Shown: positions 51,200 through 59,223 of the stretch, piece by piece
How the letters are laid out: every line of letters begins with the position of its first letter
How positions within the stretch are numbered: the first letter of the stretch is position 1
DNA from: Bacteroides faecium
GTDB taxonomy: Bacteria > Bacteroidota > Bacteroidia > Bacteroidales > Bacteroidaceae
DNA length: 64,000 bases
Direction: 5' to 3'
Assembly (NCBI RefSeq): GCF_012113595.1
Contig: NZ_CP050831.1
Span: 5,890,001-5,954,000, forward strand
The notes under the pieces: model-generated
What the model was told of the DNA's origin: nothing
Seen by the model: only the letters and a program-made list of their open reading frames with translations
Database searches by the model: none
Translations under genes and position numbers: made by a program

Positions 51200-51721
51200 A
51201 TGAACGTATTAGTAGAGCGCTATCAGCGCAGAAAGAATGTGAGCGAGGAAGACTCGCAGGTGTTGTATTATGTACGCCAGAAATCGGGTACTGTAAGGGT
51301 GATGGACGTCAACAAGCTGGCGGATGCCATCGAAGCGAATTCCTCGCTTACGGCGGGAGATGTGAAGCATGCTATCGAGGCTTTTGTGGAGCAGTTGCGC
51401 CTGTCGCTTACGCAAGGCGACAAGGTGAAGATTGATGGATTGGGGACTTTCCATATCACGCTGAGCAGCGAGGGCACGGAGAAGGAGAAGGATTGCACGG
51501 TGCGTTGTATCCGTAAGGTGAATGTCCGGTTTGTGGCTGATAAGGCGCTGCATCTGGTGAATACGAGTCATACCACTACCCGAAGTGAGAATAATGTGGA
51601 TTTCGTCCTGGCGGGAAAGGGTGATGCTAAAGGTGGTTCCGAAGGGGGCGGTTCTGAAGGTGGAAACGGTGGCGGTTCCGGCGAAGGGGATGACGGGGAA
51701 ACTCCGGACCCGGCAGCATAA
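51200..51721 (+). CDS. HU-like DNA-binding protein with Gly/Ser-rich tail
   Basis: This 173-residue protein has an HU-like core (about 15-125; VNKLADAIEANSSLTAGDVKHAIEAFVEQLRLSLTQGDKVKIDGLGTFHITL) of the viral and plasmid type. The C-terminal 35 residues are disordered (GGSEGGGSEGGNGGGSGEGD) and acidic. Such proteins are encoded in many Bacteroides phage-like cassettes. It probably coats or bends DNA; specific targets are unknown. Confidence 0.88.
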   Translation: MNVLVERYQRRKNVSEEDSQVLYYVRQKSGTVRVMDVNKLADAIEANSSLTAGDVKHAIEAFVEQLRLSLTQGDKVKIDGLGTFHITLSSEGTEKEKDCTVRCIRKVNVRFVADKALHLVNTSHTTTRSENNVDFVLAGKGDAKGGSEGGGSEGGNGGGSGEGDDGETPDPAA

Positions 51722-51772
51722 AGGCTGTCTCTTTCCTTGAGTTAAACCTTATTAATGAACAGTTCCACACGG

Positions 51773-51804
51773 ATGCCGGGGAGTAGTTATTTTATCCCCG
51801 GCAT
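51773..51804 (+). terminator. Hairpin after the HU-like gene
   Basis: ATGCCGGGGA (51773-51782) pairs with TCCCCGGCAT (51795-51804), and CCAC/GTGG extend it. The following T-run is weak, so some read-through into the next gene is likely. Confidence 0.65.
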
Positions 51805-51863
51805 GTGGTTCATGTTTTCTCTCCTATTTTCTAATTTTATGTTTCAATTTTCAATTTATTAAA

Positions 51864-52181
51864 ATGCTAGATAAAATTATAGAGATTATTATGACGATTC
51901 TGCCCTTTTTGGGCAGTAACCGCAAGAAGCGCAAGGTTATGGCGCAAGAGGTCAAAGAGTTCAGCGAATTGGTGAAAGGCCAGTATTCTTTTCTGATGCA
52001 GCAGTTGGAGAAGGTGTTGAAGGATTATTTCGACCTTAGTTCGAGGGTGAAGGAGATGCATACGGAGATTTTCTCGCTGCGGGGACAGTTGGCGCAGGCT
52101 GCTGCTTTGCAGTGTGTCAATAAGGAGTGTGCGCAGCGCAGTAATACAGGCGGCGCGGGTATGGGGTTGAAGAAAGCTTGA
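51864..52181 (+). CDS. Small membrane-associated coiled-coil protein (105 residues)
   Basis: The N-terminus MLDKIIEIIMTILPFLGS is amphipathic to hydrophobic, followed by a basic RKKRK patch and a coiled coil (about 30-85). A CVNKEC pair lies near the end. Placed just before an amidase gene, it is a reasonable candidate for a holin- or spanin-like accessory, but no holin family is recognised. Its end overlaps the region of the amidase start. Confidence 0.65.
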   Translation: MLDKIIEIIMTILPFLGSNRKKRKVMAQEVKEFSELVKGQYSFLMQQLEKVLKDYFDLSSRVKEMHTEIFSLRGQLAQAAALQCVNKECAQRSNTGGAGMGLKKA

Positions 52182-52192
52182 CGACGGAAGTG

Positions 52193-52642
52193 ATGCGACC
52201 TATAAACCTGATAGTAGTCCACTGTTCCGCTACACGCGAGGACAGGGACTTTACGGAATATGACTTGGATGTCTGCCATCGCAGACGGGGATTCAACGGA
52301 GCGGGGTATCATTTCTATATACGGAAGAATGGGGATATCAAGTCTACCCGACCCCTCGAACGGGTGGGTGCACATGCCCGTGGTTTCAACTGTGAAAGTA
52401 TCGGTATTTGTTATGAGGGTGGACTTGACAGTAAAGGACGGCCGAAGGATACGCGTACCGAGTGGCAGAAACATTCTCTGCGGGTGTTGATTCTTACCTT
52501 GCTGAAGGATTATCCGGGTTGCCGGGTATGCGGACATCGGGATTTGAGCCCGGACTTGAACGGGAATGGGGAGATTGAGCCGGAAGAATGGATTAAGGCT
52601 TGTCCTTGCTTTAATGCTGAGACTGACTGGAGAAAAGTGTAA
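52193..52642 (+). CDS. N-acetylmuramoyl-L-alanine amidase (T7-lysozyme-like)
   Basis: From the ATG at 52193 the protein is 149 residues. NLIVVHCSATRE gives the first zinc ligand histidine, GAGYHFYIRKNGDI is the family core, and CGHRDLSPD plus ACPCF supply the other ligands. It cleaves the amide bond between muramic acid and L-alanine in peptidoglycan. A TTG at 52178 that overlaps the previous stop would add five residues; the ATG gives the usual family start MRPINLIVVHCS. There is no signal peptide, so release would need cell lysis or a partner. Confidence 0.9.
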   Translation: MRPINLIVVHCSATREDRDFTEYDLDVCHRRRGFNGAGYHFYIRKNGDIKSTRPLERVGAHARGFNCESIGICYEGGLDSKGRPKDTRTEWQKHSLRVLILTLLKDYPGCRVCGHRDLSPDLNGNGEIEPEEWIKACPCFNAETDWRKV

Positions 52643-52657
52643 TCCCCCCAAAAAAAG

Positions 52658-52689
52658 AAAGCGGCTCGTTGATATACGAGCCGCTTTTT
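52658..52689. terminator. Strong bidirectional terminator
   Basis: AAAGCGGCTCGT (52658-52669) pairs with ACGAGCCGCTTT (52676-52687), followed by TT and preceded by an A-run. It ends the cassette and also the opposing metalloprotease gene. Confidence 0.85.
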
Positions 52690-52704
52690 GTATTTATAGT
52701 CCTT

Positions 52705-55251
52705 TTACTTAGCATCAAAGGCAGTATCAATCAATGCTTTCAAGTTCTGATAGTGACTCTTATATATGCCACTTGAAGCACTTGCCGCACTGTTCAATTC
52801 ACTTCTAAGACTAGCCAGTTGTCCGCGGGCAATGGCAGGCGCTTCCGAAGGGGAATCCGAGGAATAACTCATCGGATTAGAGTTATTTTTCGGTTTGTCG
52901 AGCATGGCAATCAAGGCGTTCACATAGACTTTCTGCAAAGCACGCTGATTGAGGTCGGGCTTCTTGCCACCTCTGAGGTCGTTCCAAATGCCTTTCTTCA
53001 AATCTTGGAACATTTCATTGGAAGTATAGGCTTTGTTGCCGTTCATCAATTCGTTGGTCGTCATCTTGTCCAGCGTGCGGCTGCTAAGCAAACGTTTCAA
53101 GATATTACTCTGCACGCGGAAGATATAATTGAAGGTATTGACTCCGGCCTTTTCTGTCAGTTTGTCGTCCATCAACCAAGTAGGCGTGGTGAATAATTCT
53201 TTGTTTAAGAATGTCACAGCTTTCTTCTGTATATCCTTCGGCACAAATTCCACTGCTTTCACATCGGTCTGTTCTACCGAAATCGGGGTACTGTAAATAC
53301 CGGCGACATTGGTTGCCACATGTCCCATATATAGGGAGAACTGTCCGGCTACGTTGCTGTATAAGGTGCTTGCCTTTTGGTAGCCTTCGTTCGGTTCGTA
53401 CGTCCAGTTGATGATTTCGGGCATGATACGTTTCAGATTCTTGATGCCGTATGTGCCTGCCAGCACTGCGTCGTCGCCCAAGTCTTCGTTCTGGTTACGA
53501 GGGTCGTCGCGGTCGCTTTCCGTGCCGAAAGTGTAGCGCTTGTCTTCCTTTAGTTTGCTGATAATCCACTTGTTCATGTGGGGGATTTCAGCTTCTGCCG
53601 TCTCAAATTCGGGCATCCAGCGGTAACCCCATTCGATAGACCAGTCGTCGTAGATACCGATGCGGGGGAAGATTCCGGCACGTGAGATGCTGTCTTCCGG
53701 TTGGGCGATGTAGTTGAAACGTGCGTAGTCCATGATGGACGGGGTGTGGCCGTTGGCTTCCACCCATGCTTTGTCTCTCAGTTTTTCTACCGGGACGGTG
53801 GCGGAAGAGCCGAAGTTATGACGCAAGCCCAGTGTGTGGCCTACCTCGTGGGAAGATACAAAACGAATCAGTTCGCCCATCAGTTCATCGTCAAACTGGG
53901 GTTTGCGTGCTCCCGGGTCGATGGCACCGGCTTGCACGATATACCAGTTGTAGAGCAGGAGCATTACGTTGTGATACCAGTTGATATGTGTTTCGAGGAT
54001 TTCTCCGCTGCGGGGGTCGTGTACGTGAGGGCCGCTTGCATTGGGAATATCGGACGGTTTATAGACGATAGCCGAATGACGGGCGTCTTCCAGACTCCAT
54101 GTCGGGTCGTCCGTGGGGGCTTCTTTGCCGATGATGGCATTCTTGAAGCCGGCTTTCTCAAAGGCTTTCTGCCAGTCGTTGACTCCTTGAATCAGGTAAG
54201 GAACCCATTTTTTAGGAGTGGCGGGGTCGATGTAGATAACGATTGGTTTCTTCGGTTCTACAAGTTCGCCCCTGAGGTATTTCTCCTTATCCTCGTCTTT
54301 CGGTTCGAGACGCCAGCGGGTGATGTTCGCTTTGTATTTCATTCCGTGCGGGTTGCCGTCAAAGTCTTTGTAACCGACAGCGAAGTAACCTACGCGACTG
54401 TCGTAGAGTCTCGGCTTCATCGGTTCTTTAGGAAGAAGCAGCATGGAGCTGTTCAGTTCGTAGGTCATCGGGCCGGTGGAATTGGTATATTGGGCCATCA
54501 TTTTCTCGAAGGCGCTGCCCATCGGCGGCCTGCGCTGGAAAGTACGCACGGTGCGGATTTCGATATTTTGCGGGAAGGCTTTCAGTGTGTCGATATAGCT
54601 GGCGTCCGGTATCATTGAGGTTGCGCCGATATTGTCTTTCGCAAAGTTGGAGAAAGAGAACATGTCGCCGTCCTTGCGGATAAAGTCGGTCATTTCGATT
54701 ACGTAATTTTTCGTCAGACTGTCTTTGCGCATTGTTTTCAAGGGGAAGGTGGCGACGATAGGCTGGACGTTGGAGTTCAGCACTGCCTGATACATTCCCA
54801 GTGTATCGGTAGAATGTTCCAGATAGGAGATTTGGCGGATAAACAGTTTGTTGTCACGTCCCAGTTCGAAGCGGATTACTTCGTCACTGATATGGTCGCC
54901 GGGGTAACCGGCTTTGCGTTTCTGCTTGTCTACCGGGGCTTTCACAATACGGTTCACAATCAATATGTCGCGTCCGAACAAGGAATCGGGTATCTCGAAG
55001 AAGTATTTTCCTTCTATGCAGTGCACCTTGAAGAAGCCGTTCATAGTCTTGGCTTTTTTGGTGATTACACTTGCGTAAGGCTGGAAAGGGGATTTCTTGG
55101 CTTTGGCTATGGAGTCGGCCTTAGCTTTGTCTGCAGCCATTTCGGTAGCACTTTTCTTTTTTTTCTTCTTCTTAAAGAGGTCGGTAGACTGTGCTCCGGC
55201 TGTTGGAATCAACATTGCCAGGAGCAACAAAAGGGTGGTTAGTTTTCTCAT
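52705..55251 (-). CDS. Zinc-dependent metalloprotease (DUF5117/DUF4953-type)
   Basis: This 848-residue protein has a signal peptide (MRKLTTLLLLLAMLIPTAGAQ) and a basic KKKKKKK patch near residue 30. The N-terminal part has the DUF5117/5118 features (GKYFFEIPDSLFGRDILIVNRI). The catalytic site is SSHEVGHTLGLRHNF near residues 461-475, an HExxHxxGxxH zinc motif of the metzincin class, with DPR and MDY segments around it. It is secreted or periplasmic; substrates are unknown. A good promoter lies at 55280-55310. Confidence 0.92.
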   Translation of the reverse strand: MRKLTTLLLLLAMLIPTAGAQSTDLFKKKKKKKSATEMAADKAKADSIAKAKKSPFQPYASVITKKAKTMNGFFKVHCIEGKYFFEIPDSLFGRDILIVNRIVKAPVDKQKRKAGYPGDHISDEVIRFELGRDNKLFIRQISYLEHSTDTLGMYQAVLNSNVQPIVATFPLKTMRKDSLTKNYVIEMTDFIRKDGDMFSFSNFAKDNIGATSMIPDASYIDTLKAFPQNIEIRTVRTFQRRPPMGSAFEKMMAQYTNSTGPMTYELNSSMLLLPKEPMKPRLYDSRVGYFAVGYKDFDGNPHGMKYKANITRWRLEPKDEDKEKYLRGELVEPKKPIVIYIDPATPKKWVPYLIQGVNDWQKAFEKAGFKNAIIGKEAPTDDPTWSLEDARHSAIVYKPSDIPNASGPHVHDPRSGEILETHINWYHNVMLLLYNWYIVQAGAIDPGARKPQFDDELMGELIRFVSSHEVGHTLGLRHNFGSSATVPVEKLRDKAWVEANGHTPSIMDYARFNYIAQPEDSISRAGIFPRIGIYDDWSIEWGYRWMPEFETAEAEIPHMNKWIISKLKEDKRYTFGTESDRDDPRNQNEDLGDDAVLAGTYGIKNLKRIMPEIINWTYEPNEGYQKASTLYSNVAGQFSLYMGHVATNVAGIYSTPISVEQTDVKAVEFVPKDIQKKAVTFLNKELFTTPTWLMDDKLTEKAGVNTFNYIFRVQSNILKRLLSSRTLDKMTTNELMNGNKAYTSNEMFQDLKKGIWNDLRGGKKPDLNQRALQKVYVNALIAMLDKPKNNSNPMSYSSDSPSEAPAIARGQLASLRSELNSAASASSGIYKSHYQNLKALIDTAFDAK

Positions 55252-55279
55252 GCTTTTATTTTTAAGATGTTAGTTGCTG

Positions 55280-55310
55280 CAAAGTTAACTATTCATGTGA
55301 GCTATCCAAA
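55280..55310 (-). promoter_or_regulatory. Bacteroides promoter (TTTG-N19-TAACTTTG) for the metalloprotease gene
   Basis: On the minus strand TTTG (55310-55307) and TAACTTTG (55287-55280) are 19 nt apart, 29 bp upstream of the ATG at 55251. Confidence 0.75.
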
Positions 55311-55381
55311 TCATACTATCTTATTTTTACAAAGCGACATGAATTATTTTTTTCCTGTTCAATATTGGCGCAAGATGTTGT

Positions 55382-56374
55382 CTAGTTTTTCTTCTTATTA
55401 CCAACCTTCATCAAGGCAAGTCCGATAACAATCCAGACCATTTCGCGCACGCGGGTAATCAATGCAGCATAAACTCCGTAAGCGCCGGAGAGGGAAAGAC
55501 CGCCTACGGCGAGGGCGAATCCGCCTTCACGTCCGCCTAGCTGCATCGGCAGGAAGAATAAAAGGTTGGCAAGTAAAGAGGAGAAAGCGGCAATCAGGCA
55601 GCAGTCGGCAAAGCTGACGTTCGTTGTCAATACGTTCAGTATCAGCCATATTTCAAGGCAGCTAATGACACGGGCTGTATATTCGAGAAAGAGGGCTGCG
55701 TAAAAGGTACGTTTCTTTTGCTGATGGAGAAGGGCGATTTGTGTATCTATATTTTCAAGTTTTTCCCGGTGAGTTTCGGCAAAGCGGAGCACTTTCTTTT
55801 TCAAGAAAGGGATATGGCTACCCATGCGGACACAGGCTATTGCCATTCCGTGGCGATAACCTTTTATAAAAAGGATGGCAATCAACAGGCAGAATAGGGT
55901 GATAGCTCCTAAGATAATGCCCATCACCCACCCTACCGGATATAGGCAGACGTAGAGCAGCACAGAACTTAGCCAAAAGCAGAAATGGGAAAAGATATGC
56001 ATCATCACATAGAGAATCACGGAAGATGTGGCTCTTTCTATGCCGACGTAAGGTTTCAGCTCCATGATGCGATAGGGCTCACCGCCCATCAGCCCAACGG
56101 GAGTCACATAATTAAGCGCAAAGCCCGTGACGGTGAATTTATAGAGCCGGGCAAATGAGAAACCGATCTTGCTGCCACTACGGATGATGATATACCACGA
56201 GGTGGTATTAATAAGGTAGACGAATAGCCATAGCAATAAGACCAAAGGCAAATATATTCCCGCACGCTTCAAGTTCACCCAAAGCTCCTGATAATCCATA
56301 TCAAAAGTGAATATCATTATCAGGACGGCGATAATGCCGAAGGCAAGGAATATATTACGATATTTGTTCTTCAC
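55382..56374 (-). CDS. UPF0104/LPG-synthase-like membrane protein (flippase-type)
   Basis: This 330-residue protein has seven to eight transmembrane helices (near 10-25, 40-60, 80-100, 115-165, 225-250, 255-275, 300-325). The family signature VTPVGLMGGEPYRIMEL and LFFLPMQLGGREGGFALAVGGLSL are clear. Relatives are the membrane domain of lysylphosphatidylglycerol synthase and AglD-like proteins that flip lipids. It is the last gene of the inositol-lipid cluster, so it may move an inositol lipid between leaflets. The start is a GTG. Confidence 0.85.
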   Translation of the reverse strand: MKNKYRNIFLAFGIIAVLIMIFTFDMDYQELWVNLKRAGIYLPLVLLLWLFVYLINTTSWYIIIRSGSKIGFSFARLYKFTVTGFALNYVTPVGLMGGEPYRIMELKPYVGIERATSSVILYVMMHIFSHFCFWLSSVLLYVCLYPVGWVMGIILGAITLFCLLIAILFIKGYRHGMAIACVRMGSHIPFLKKKVLRFAETHREKLENIDTQIALLHQQKKRTFYAALFLEYTARVISCLEIWLILNVLTTNVSFADCCLIAAFSSLLANLLFFLPMQLGGREGGFALAVGGLSLSGAYGVYAALITRVREMVWIVIGLALMKVGNKKKN

Positions 56375-56394
56375 TTATACACTTGTTTGCACAT

Positions 56395-56412
56395 CGGCAG
56401 TCGAAACTGCCG
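56395..56412. repeat. Tight 7-bp hairpin CGGCAGT-cgaa-ACTGCCG
   Basis: A perfect stem with a CGAA tetraloop lies between the PAP2 gene and the UPF0104 gene. It has no T-run on the minus strand, so it may affect mRNA processing rather than termination. Confidence 0.5.
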
Positions 56413-56455
56413 AATTTTCCATTATAGAATATCTAAAATATAATTGCAAATACTA

Positions 56456-57391
56456 CTACTTTATATATGTATAGTATCTGTCGAAGAATCTTCGGAATGC
56501 CGGAATTTTCATCAATACATATTCGAATACCAGCCAACCGATTAATGCGCATGAGATGCCGAGCAATACGTCGATAATATAGTGATGACAGGAATAAACG
56601 GCTGTTCCCCAGATGCCTACCATGATTATAGAGAAGAGGGTAATGACATACCATCTACATTTGCCGATGATGGCATATACCAGGGCTACGACCATATAGG
56701 CCGCATGCAGTGAAGGTACTGCGGCAAAGACATTCGCATTGCGTCCGTAGATAGAATCGAAGATTGACACTCCGAAGAAAGCGTCGAAGCGTCCCAAGCC
56801 CGCTACATTGCCCGGAGTGTTCAGTATCGGTTCAAAACCGTAGTTGATGGCGTACCAGGGGGGAGCGGCAGGGTGAATATAATAACCGGCGAAGCCGATT
56901 AAGTTGACGAAAAGAAATACCAGGGCAAAGCGAAGGTACGTTTTTCTCTCCTTCTTGAAGTACAGGCAAAGACCGAACAAGATGGGGACGGGAACCCAAC
57001 AGAGGTAGAAGATTCCGGCAAAGACGTCGGCTATCGCCCAGTTGTGCGCGGCAAAGTATTCGCAGGGAGTGACGAGGATGCCGTTGTCCATTACGCCGAA
57101 GAGGGATTTCTCCAGGTTGTAGAGTCCGGCCACGTCAATTGGGTTCACTTCGTAGTTGGGGCAGATTCGCATCCAGTCATACGAGATTCCGAAAAGGGCG
57201 AAAGGCAGCAGGGCTACTGCCAGTTTGCGGGTAGGCAGTCCGGCGAAGAATAAGACAAGGTAGAGCACTGCTATCATCAGATGTTCGGAACGGAGCCCGA
57301 TGAAAATAGCTGTCAGCAGAAGAAAAAGAGCCATGATGACTATGACGGTCAGGGCTTCTCTCTTCGATGGCTTTTGAATGTTCTTTATCAT
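56456..57391 (-). CDS. PAP2/AUR1-like inositol phosphosphingolipid synthase
   Basis: From the ATG at 57391 the protein is 311 residues with about six to eight transmembrane helices. The catalytic motifs are VPSLHAAYMVV and SCHHYIIDVLLG, the C2 and C3 motifs of the PAP2 superfamily in the Aur1/Ipt1 form. In B. thetaiotaomicron the equivalent gene makes inositol phosphorylceramide from phosphatidylinositol and ceramide. A TTG at 57415 would extend it by eight residues. It follows the PI phosphate synthase gene on the same strand. Confidence 0.85.
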   Translation of the reverse strand: MIKNIQKPSKREALTVIVIMALFLLLTAIFIGLRSEHLMIAVLYLVLFFAGLPTRKLAVALLPFALFGISYDWMRICPNYEVNPIDVAGLYNLEKSLFGVMDNGILVTPCEYFAAHNWAIADVFAGIFYLCWVPVPILFGLCLYFKKERKTYLRFALVFLFVNLIGFAGYYIHPAAPPWYAINYGFEPILNTPGNVAGLGRFDAFFGVSIFDSIYGRNANVFAAVPSLHAAYMVVALVYAIIGKCRWYVITLFSIIMVGIWGTAVYSCHHYIIDVLLGISCALIGWLVFEYVLMKIPAFRRFFDRYYTYIK

Positions 57392-57409
57392 TATAAGAGT
57401 ACGTTTATG

Positions 57410-57468
57410 TGCCAATTAAGGAATATGCCGGTCATTTTCCAATTGGCATATCAACTTATCGGCATATT
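57410..57468. repeat. Interleaved inverted repeats in the cluster
   Basis: TGCCAATT (57410-57417) pairs with AATTGGCA (57441-57448), and AATATGCCG (57422-57430) pairs with CGGCATATT (57460-57468). The two repeats overlap, so the RNA can form only one of them at a time. They lie between the PI phosphate synthase and PAP2 genes. Confidence 0.65.
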
Positions 57469-57474
57469 GAATTA

Positions 57475-58125
57475 TTATTCTTTCATCGCTTTGTAGCAGT
57501 GTCTCACACGCGCAAAGGCAGTGATATTGGCCAGTACGGCGACTAAAGCCAGAGGAACGATTAATATCAGAATCGGTTCGAAAGCGGTGATGTCCTTGAA
57601 TATGCCACAAAACAGAGCACCGAGGCTGGTCAGCACCACGCGTTCGGGGCGTTGCATGAATCCTACCTTACATTCTATCCCCAAACCCTCGGCACGCGCA
57701 CGGACATAGCTTACCATCAATGAACCGATAAGCGCCACGAAAGCAATAAGTGCATAAAGGAAATAATCTTTCATTGACAGGTAGTAGCAGATACCGAAGA
57801 AAGTCATCAGTTCGCTGTAACGGTCGAGTACCGAATCGTAAAGCGCACCGAATTTGGAACTCATGTTACCCAGGCGGGCTACACGTCCGTCCATCATATC
57901 GAACAGTCCGGCAAACAGAATCACACCGCCTGCCCATCCGATGATGGCAAGGTCGTTTTCTCCGCCATAGATTCCGGCATATACGAACATACCCGCCGCT
58001 ACCACATTCAGGATAAATCCGGTAGTGGTGATGAAGTTGGGAGTGATTCCGATTTTAATCATCCCGTGTATCAAAGGATTGATAATCTTATAAATCAGTT
58101 GTTGTAAATAATCTCTGTAATTCAT
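57475..58125 (-). CDS. CDP-alcohol phosphatidyltransferase (phosphatidylinositol phosphate synthase)
   Basis: This 216-residue membrane enzyme has the exact motif DG-x2-AR-x8-G-x3-D-x3-D at D79-G80, A83-R84, G93, D97 and D101 (MMDGRVAR, then FGALYDSVLDRYSE). About six transmembrane helices surround it. It joins CDP-diacylglycerol with an alcohol; in this cluster the alcohol is inositol 3-phosphate, made by the INO1 homologue three genes upstream. The product, phosphatidylinositol phosphate, would go to the PgpA-like phosphatase. Confidence 0.9.
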   Translation of the reverse strand: MNYRDYLQQLIYKIINPLIHGMIKIGITPNFITTTGFILNVVAAGMFVYAGIYGGENDLAIIGWAGGVILFAGLFDMMDGRVARLGNMSSKFGALYDSVLDRYSELMTFFGICYYLSMKDYFLYALIAFVALIGSLMVSYVRARAEGLGIECKVGFMQRPERVVLTSLGALFCGIFKDITAFEPILILIVPLALVAVLANITAFARVRHCYKAMKE

Positions 58126-58172
58126 GTGTCTAAATCTGTTTATATCTAAATCTTCTATTTATTTCAAATTCT

Positions 58173-58670
58173 TCAATGCCTTCTTCCGAACAAGCTCCTT
58201 ATATCTATATTCCGGTAAACAAAGAGACGCTGCATATTATAATTCCAGAACAGCGCGACAATTACCGCCACCACCACCTTGGGTATAATGAAAAAATCAC
58301 CGAAATAGAGACTGAGCGTATCCCGCACCCAGGGAATCTTCGCCAAAGACTCCGTCAGCGCATATGTCCCCCATGTGTTCAACCAAACGCTGCAAAACCA
58401 CACTATGACAAACTTGGCAGCTACATTCGTTTTTTTACCTTTCGACTTAAATGTCCATTTATAATTAATGATGCAATTGACAATTCCCCCGTAGATGGCA
58501 CCCGCCAAGGTAGCATACACATAGTAGACATCAAACAGCCTTACCAGAAGAATCGTTACGAGAAAGTCTGCAATGGTTGCCATCTGAGCAGAAAGTTGCG
58601 CCCTCAAGAACATGAAGAAGCCGCCTTTCTGAGAAATCATCCGCGCAATCTTTTTCAGCCAATCACCCAT
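58173..58670 (-). CDS. GtrA-family small membrane protein
   Basis: This 165-residue protein has four transmembrane helices (about 32-52, 55-75, 90-110, 125-145) and the family wording FLRAQLSAQMATIADFLVTILLVRL and FNYNMQRLFVYR. GtrA proteins are thought to move lipid-linked sugars across the membrane. Its start overlaps the end of the PgpA-like gene by 16 bp, so it is part of the inositol-lipid operon. Confidence 0.88.
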   Translation of the reverse strand: MGDWLKKIARMISQKGGFFMFLRAQLSAQMATIADFLVTILLVRLFDVYYVYATLAGAIYGGIVNCIINYKWTFKSKGKKTNVAAKFVIVWFCSVWLNTWGTYALTESLAKIPWVRDTLSLYFGDFFIIPKVVVAVIVALFWNYNMQRLFVYRNIDIRSLFGRRH

Positions 58671-59134
58671 CTCGCTCCCACTAACAAGATAAAACTATAC
58701 ACTCCCGCCAAAATATCGTCCATCATAACGCCTACTCCACCTTTCAGGCTCTCCATCTTGCGCACGCCCAACGGTTTGGCAATATCAAATGCACGGAACA
58801 GAACAAAAGCCGCGATGACGTACCAAAACCAGTTCTCATCATTCGGTACAGCCAGCAACGGTATCCACACTCCCACCATCTCGTCCACTACCACGCGCGA
58901 AGGGTCTTCCCCCCAATAAGGCTCCAACTTGTCGGCAGCCCAAATGCCGGCGAATGTAAATACAATCACCAAAACAGCGGTAATCCATAAAACGGTAGTA
59001 AAGGGAAACAGGAAATAAAGCGCAATCCAAATGATAGAAGCCAACAACGCCCCAGCCGTACCGGGAGCAAAAGGAGAAAAACCGGAGCCAAAGCCCGTGC
59101 CTATAAAAACAGGTAGAAAGGAAGGTCTTTTCAT
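58655..59134 (-). CDS. PgpA-family phosphatase (phosphatidylinositol phosphate phosphatase)
   Basis: From the ATG at 59134 the protein is 159 residues. GSGFSPFAPGTAGAL and EDPSRVVVDEMVGVWIPLLAVP are the PgpA signature segments, and three to four transmembrane helices are present. In this cluster its known equivalent removes phosphate from phosphatidylinositol phosphate, giving phosphatidylinositol. A TTG upstream at 59164 would start inside a hairpin, so the ATG is preferred. Its 3' end overlaps the GtrA gene. Confidence 0.87.
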   Translation of the reverse strand: MKRPSFLPVFIGTGFGSGFSPFAPGTAGALLASIIWIALYFLFPFTTVLWITAVLVIVFTFAGIWAADKLEPYWGEDPSRVVVDEMVGVWIPLLAVPNDENWFWYVIAAFVLFRAFDIAKPLGVRKMESLKGGVGVMMDDILAGVYSFILLVGARWVIG

Positions 59135-59163
59135 TATTTGCAATAGAGTGTATAAGAATAACA

Positions 59164-59196
59164 AAACTTTCCCCTTGCTGAAGAAGGGGAAAGTTT
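59164..59196 (-). terminator. Hairpin between ino1 and the PgpA-like gene
   Basis: AAACTTTCCCCTT (59164-59176) pairs perfectly with AAGGGGAAAGTTT (59184-59196). On the minus strand it is followed by TGTTATTC, so the T-run is weak. It may act as an attenuator inside the operon, lowering downstream expression relative to ino1. Confidence 0.6.
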
Positions 59197-59223
59197 ATAT
59201 ATTTTCAGGAACATCTTCCCGAA

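Noticed and set aside
48295..52642. Complete prophage
   Set aside because: No capsid, portal, terminase or tail genes are present within the window; only replication-, DNA-binding- and lysis-type genes.
52025..52651. 208-codon minus-strand frame opposite the amidase gene
   Set aside because: The plus-strand amidase has all zinc ligands; the minus frame has no recognisable domain.
53701..54618. 305-codon open frame on the plus strand inside the metalloprotease gene
   Set aside because: It is antisense to a gene with a clear zinc-binding motif, and its translation is rich in F, V, G and H without any family signature, as expected from the complement of coding DNA.
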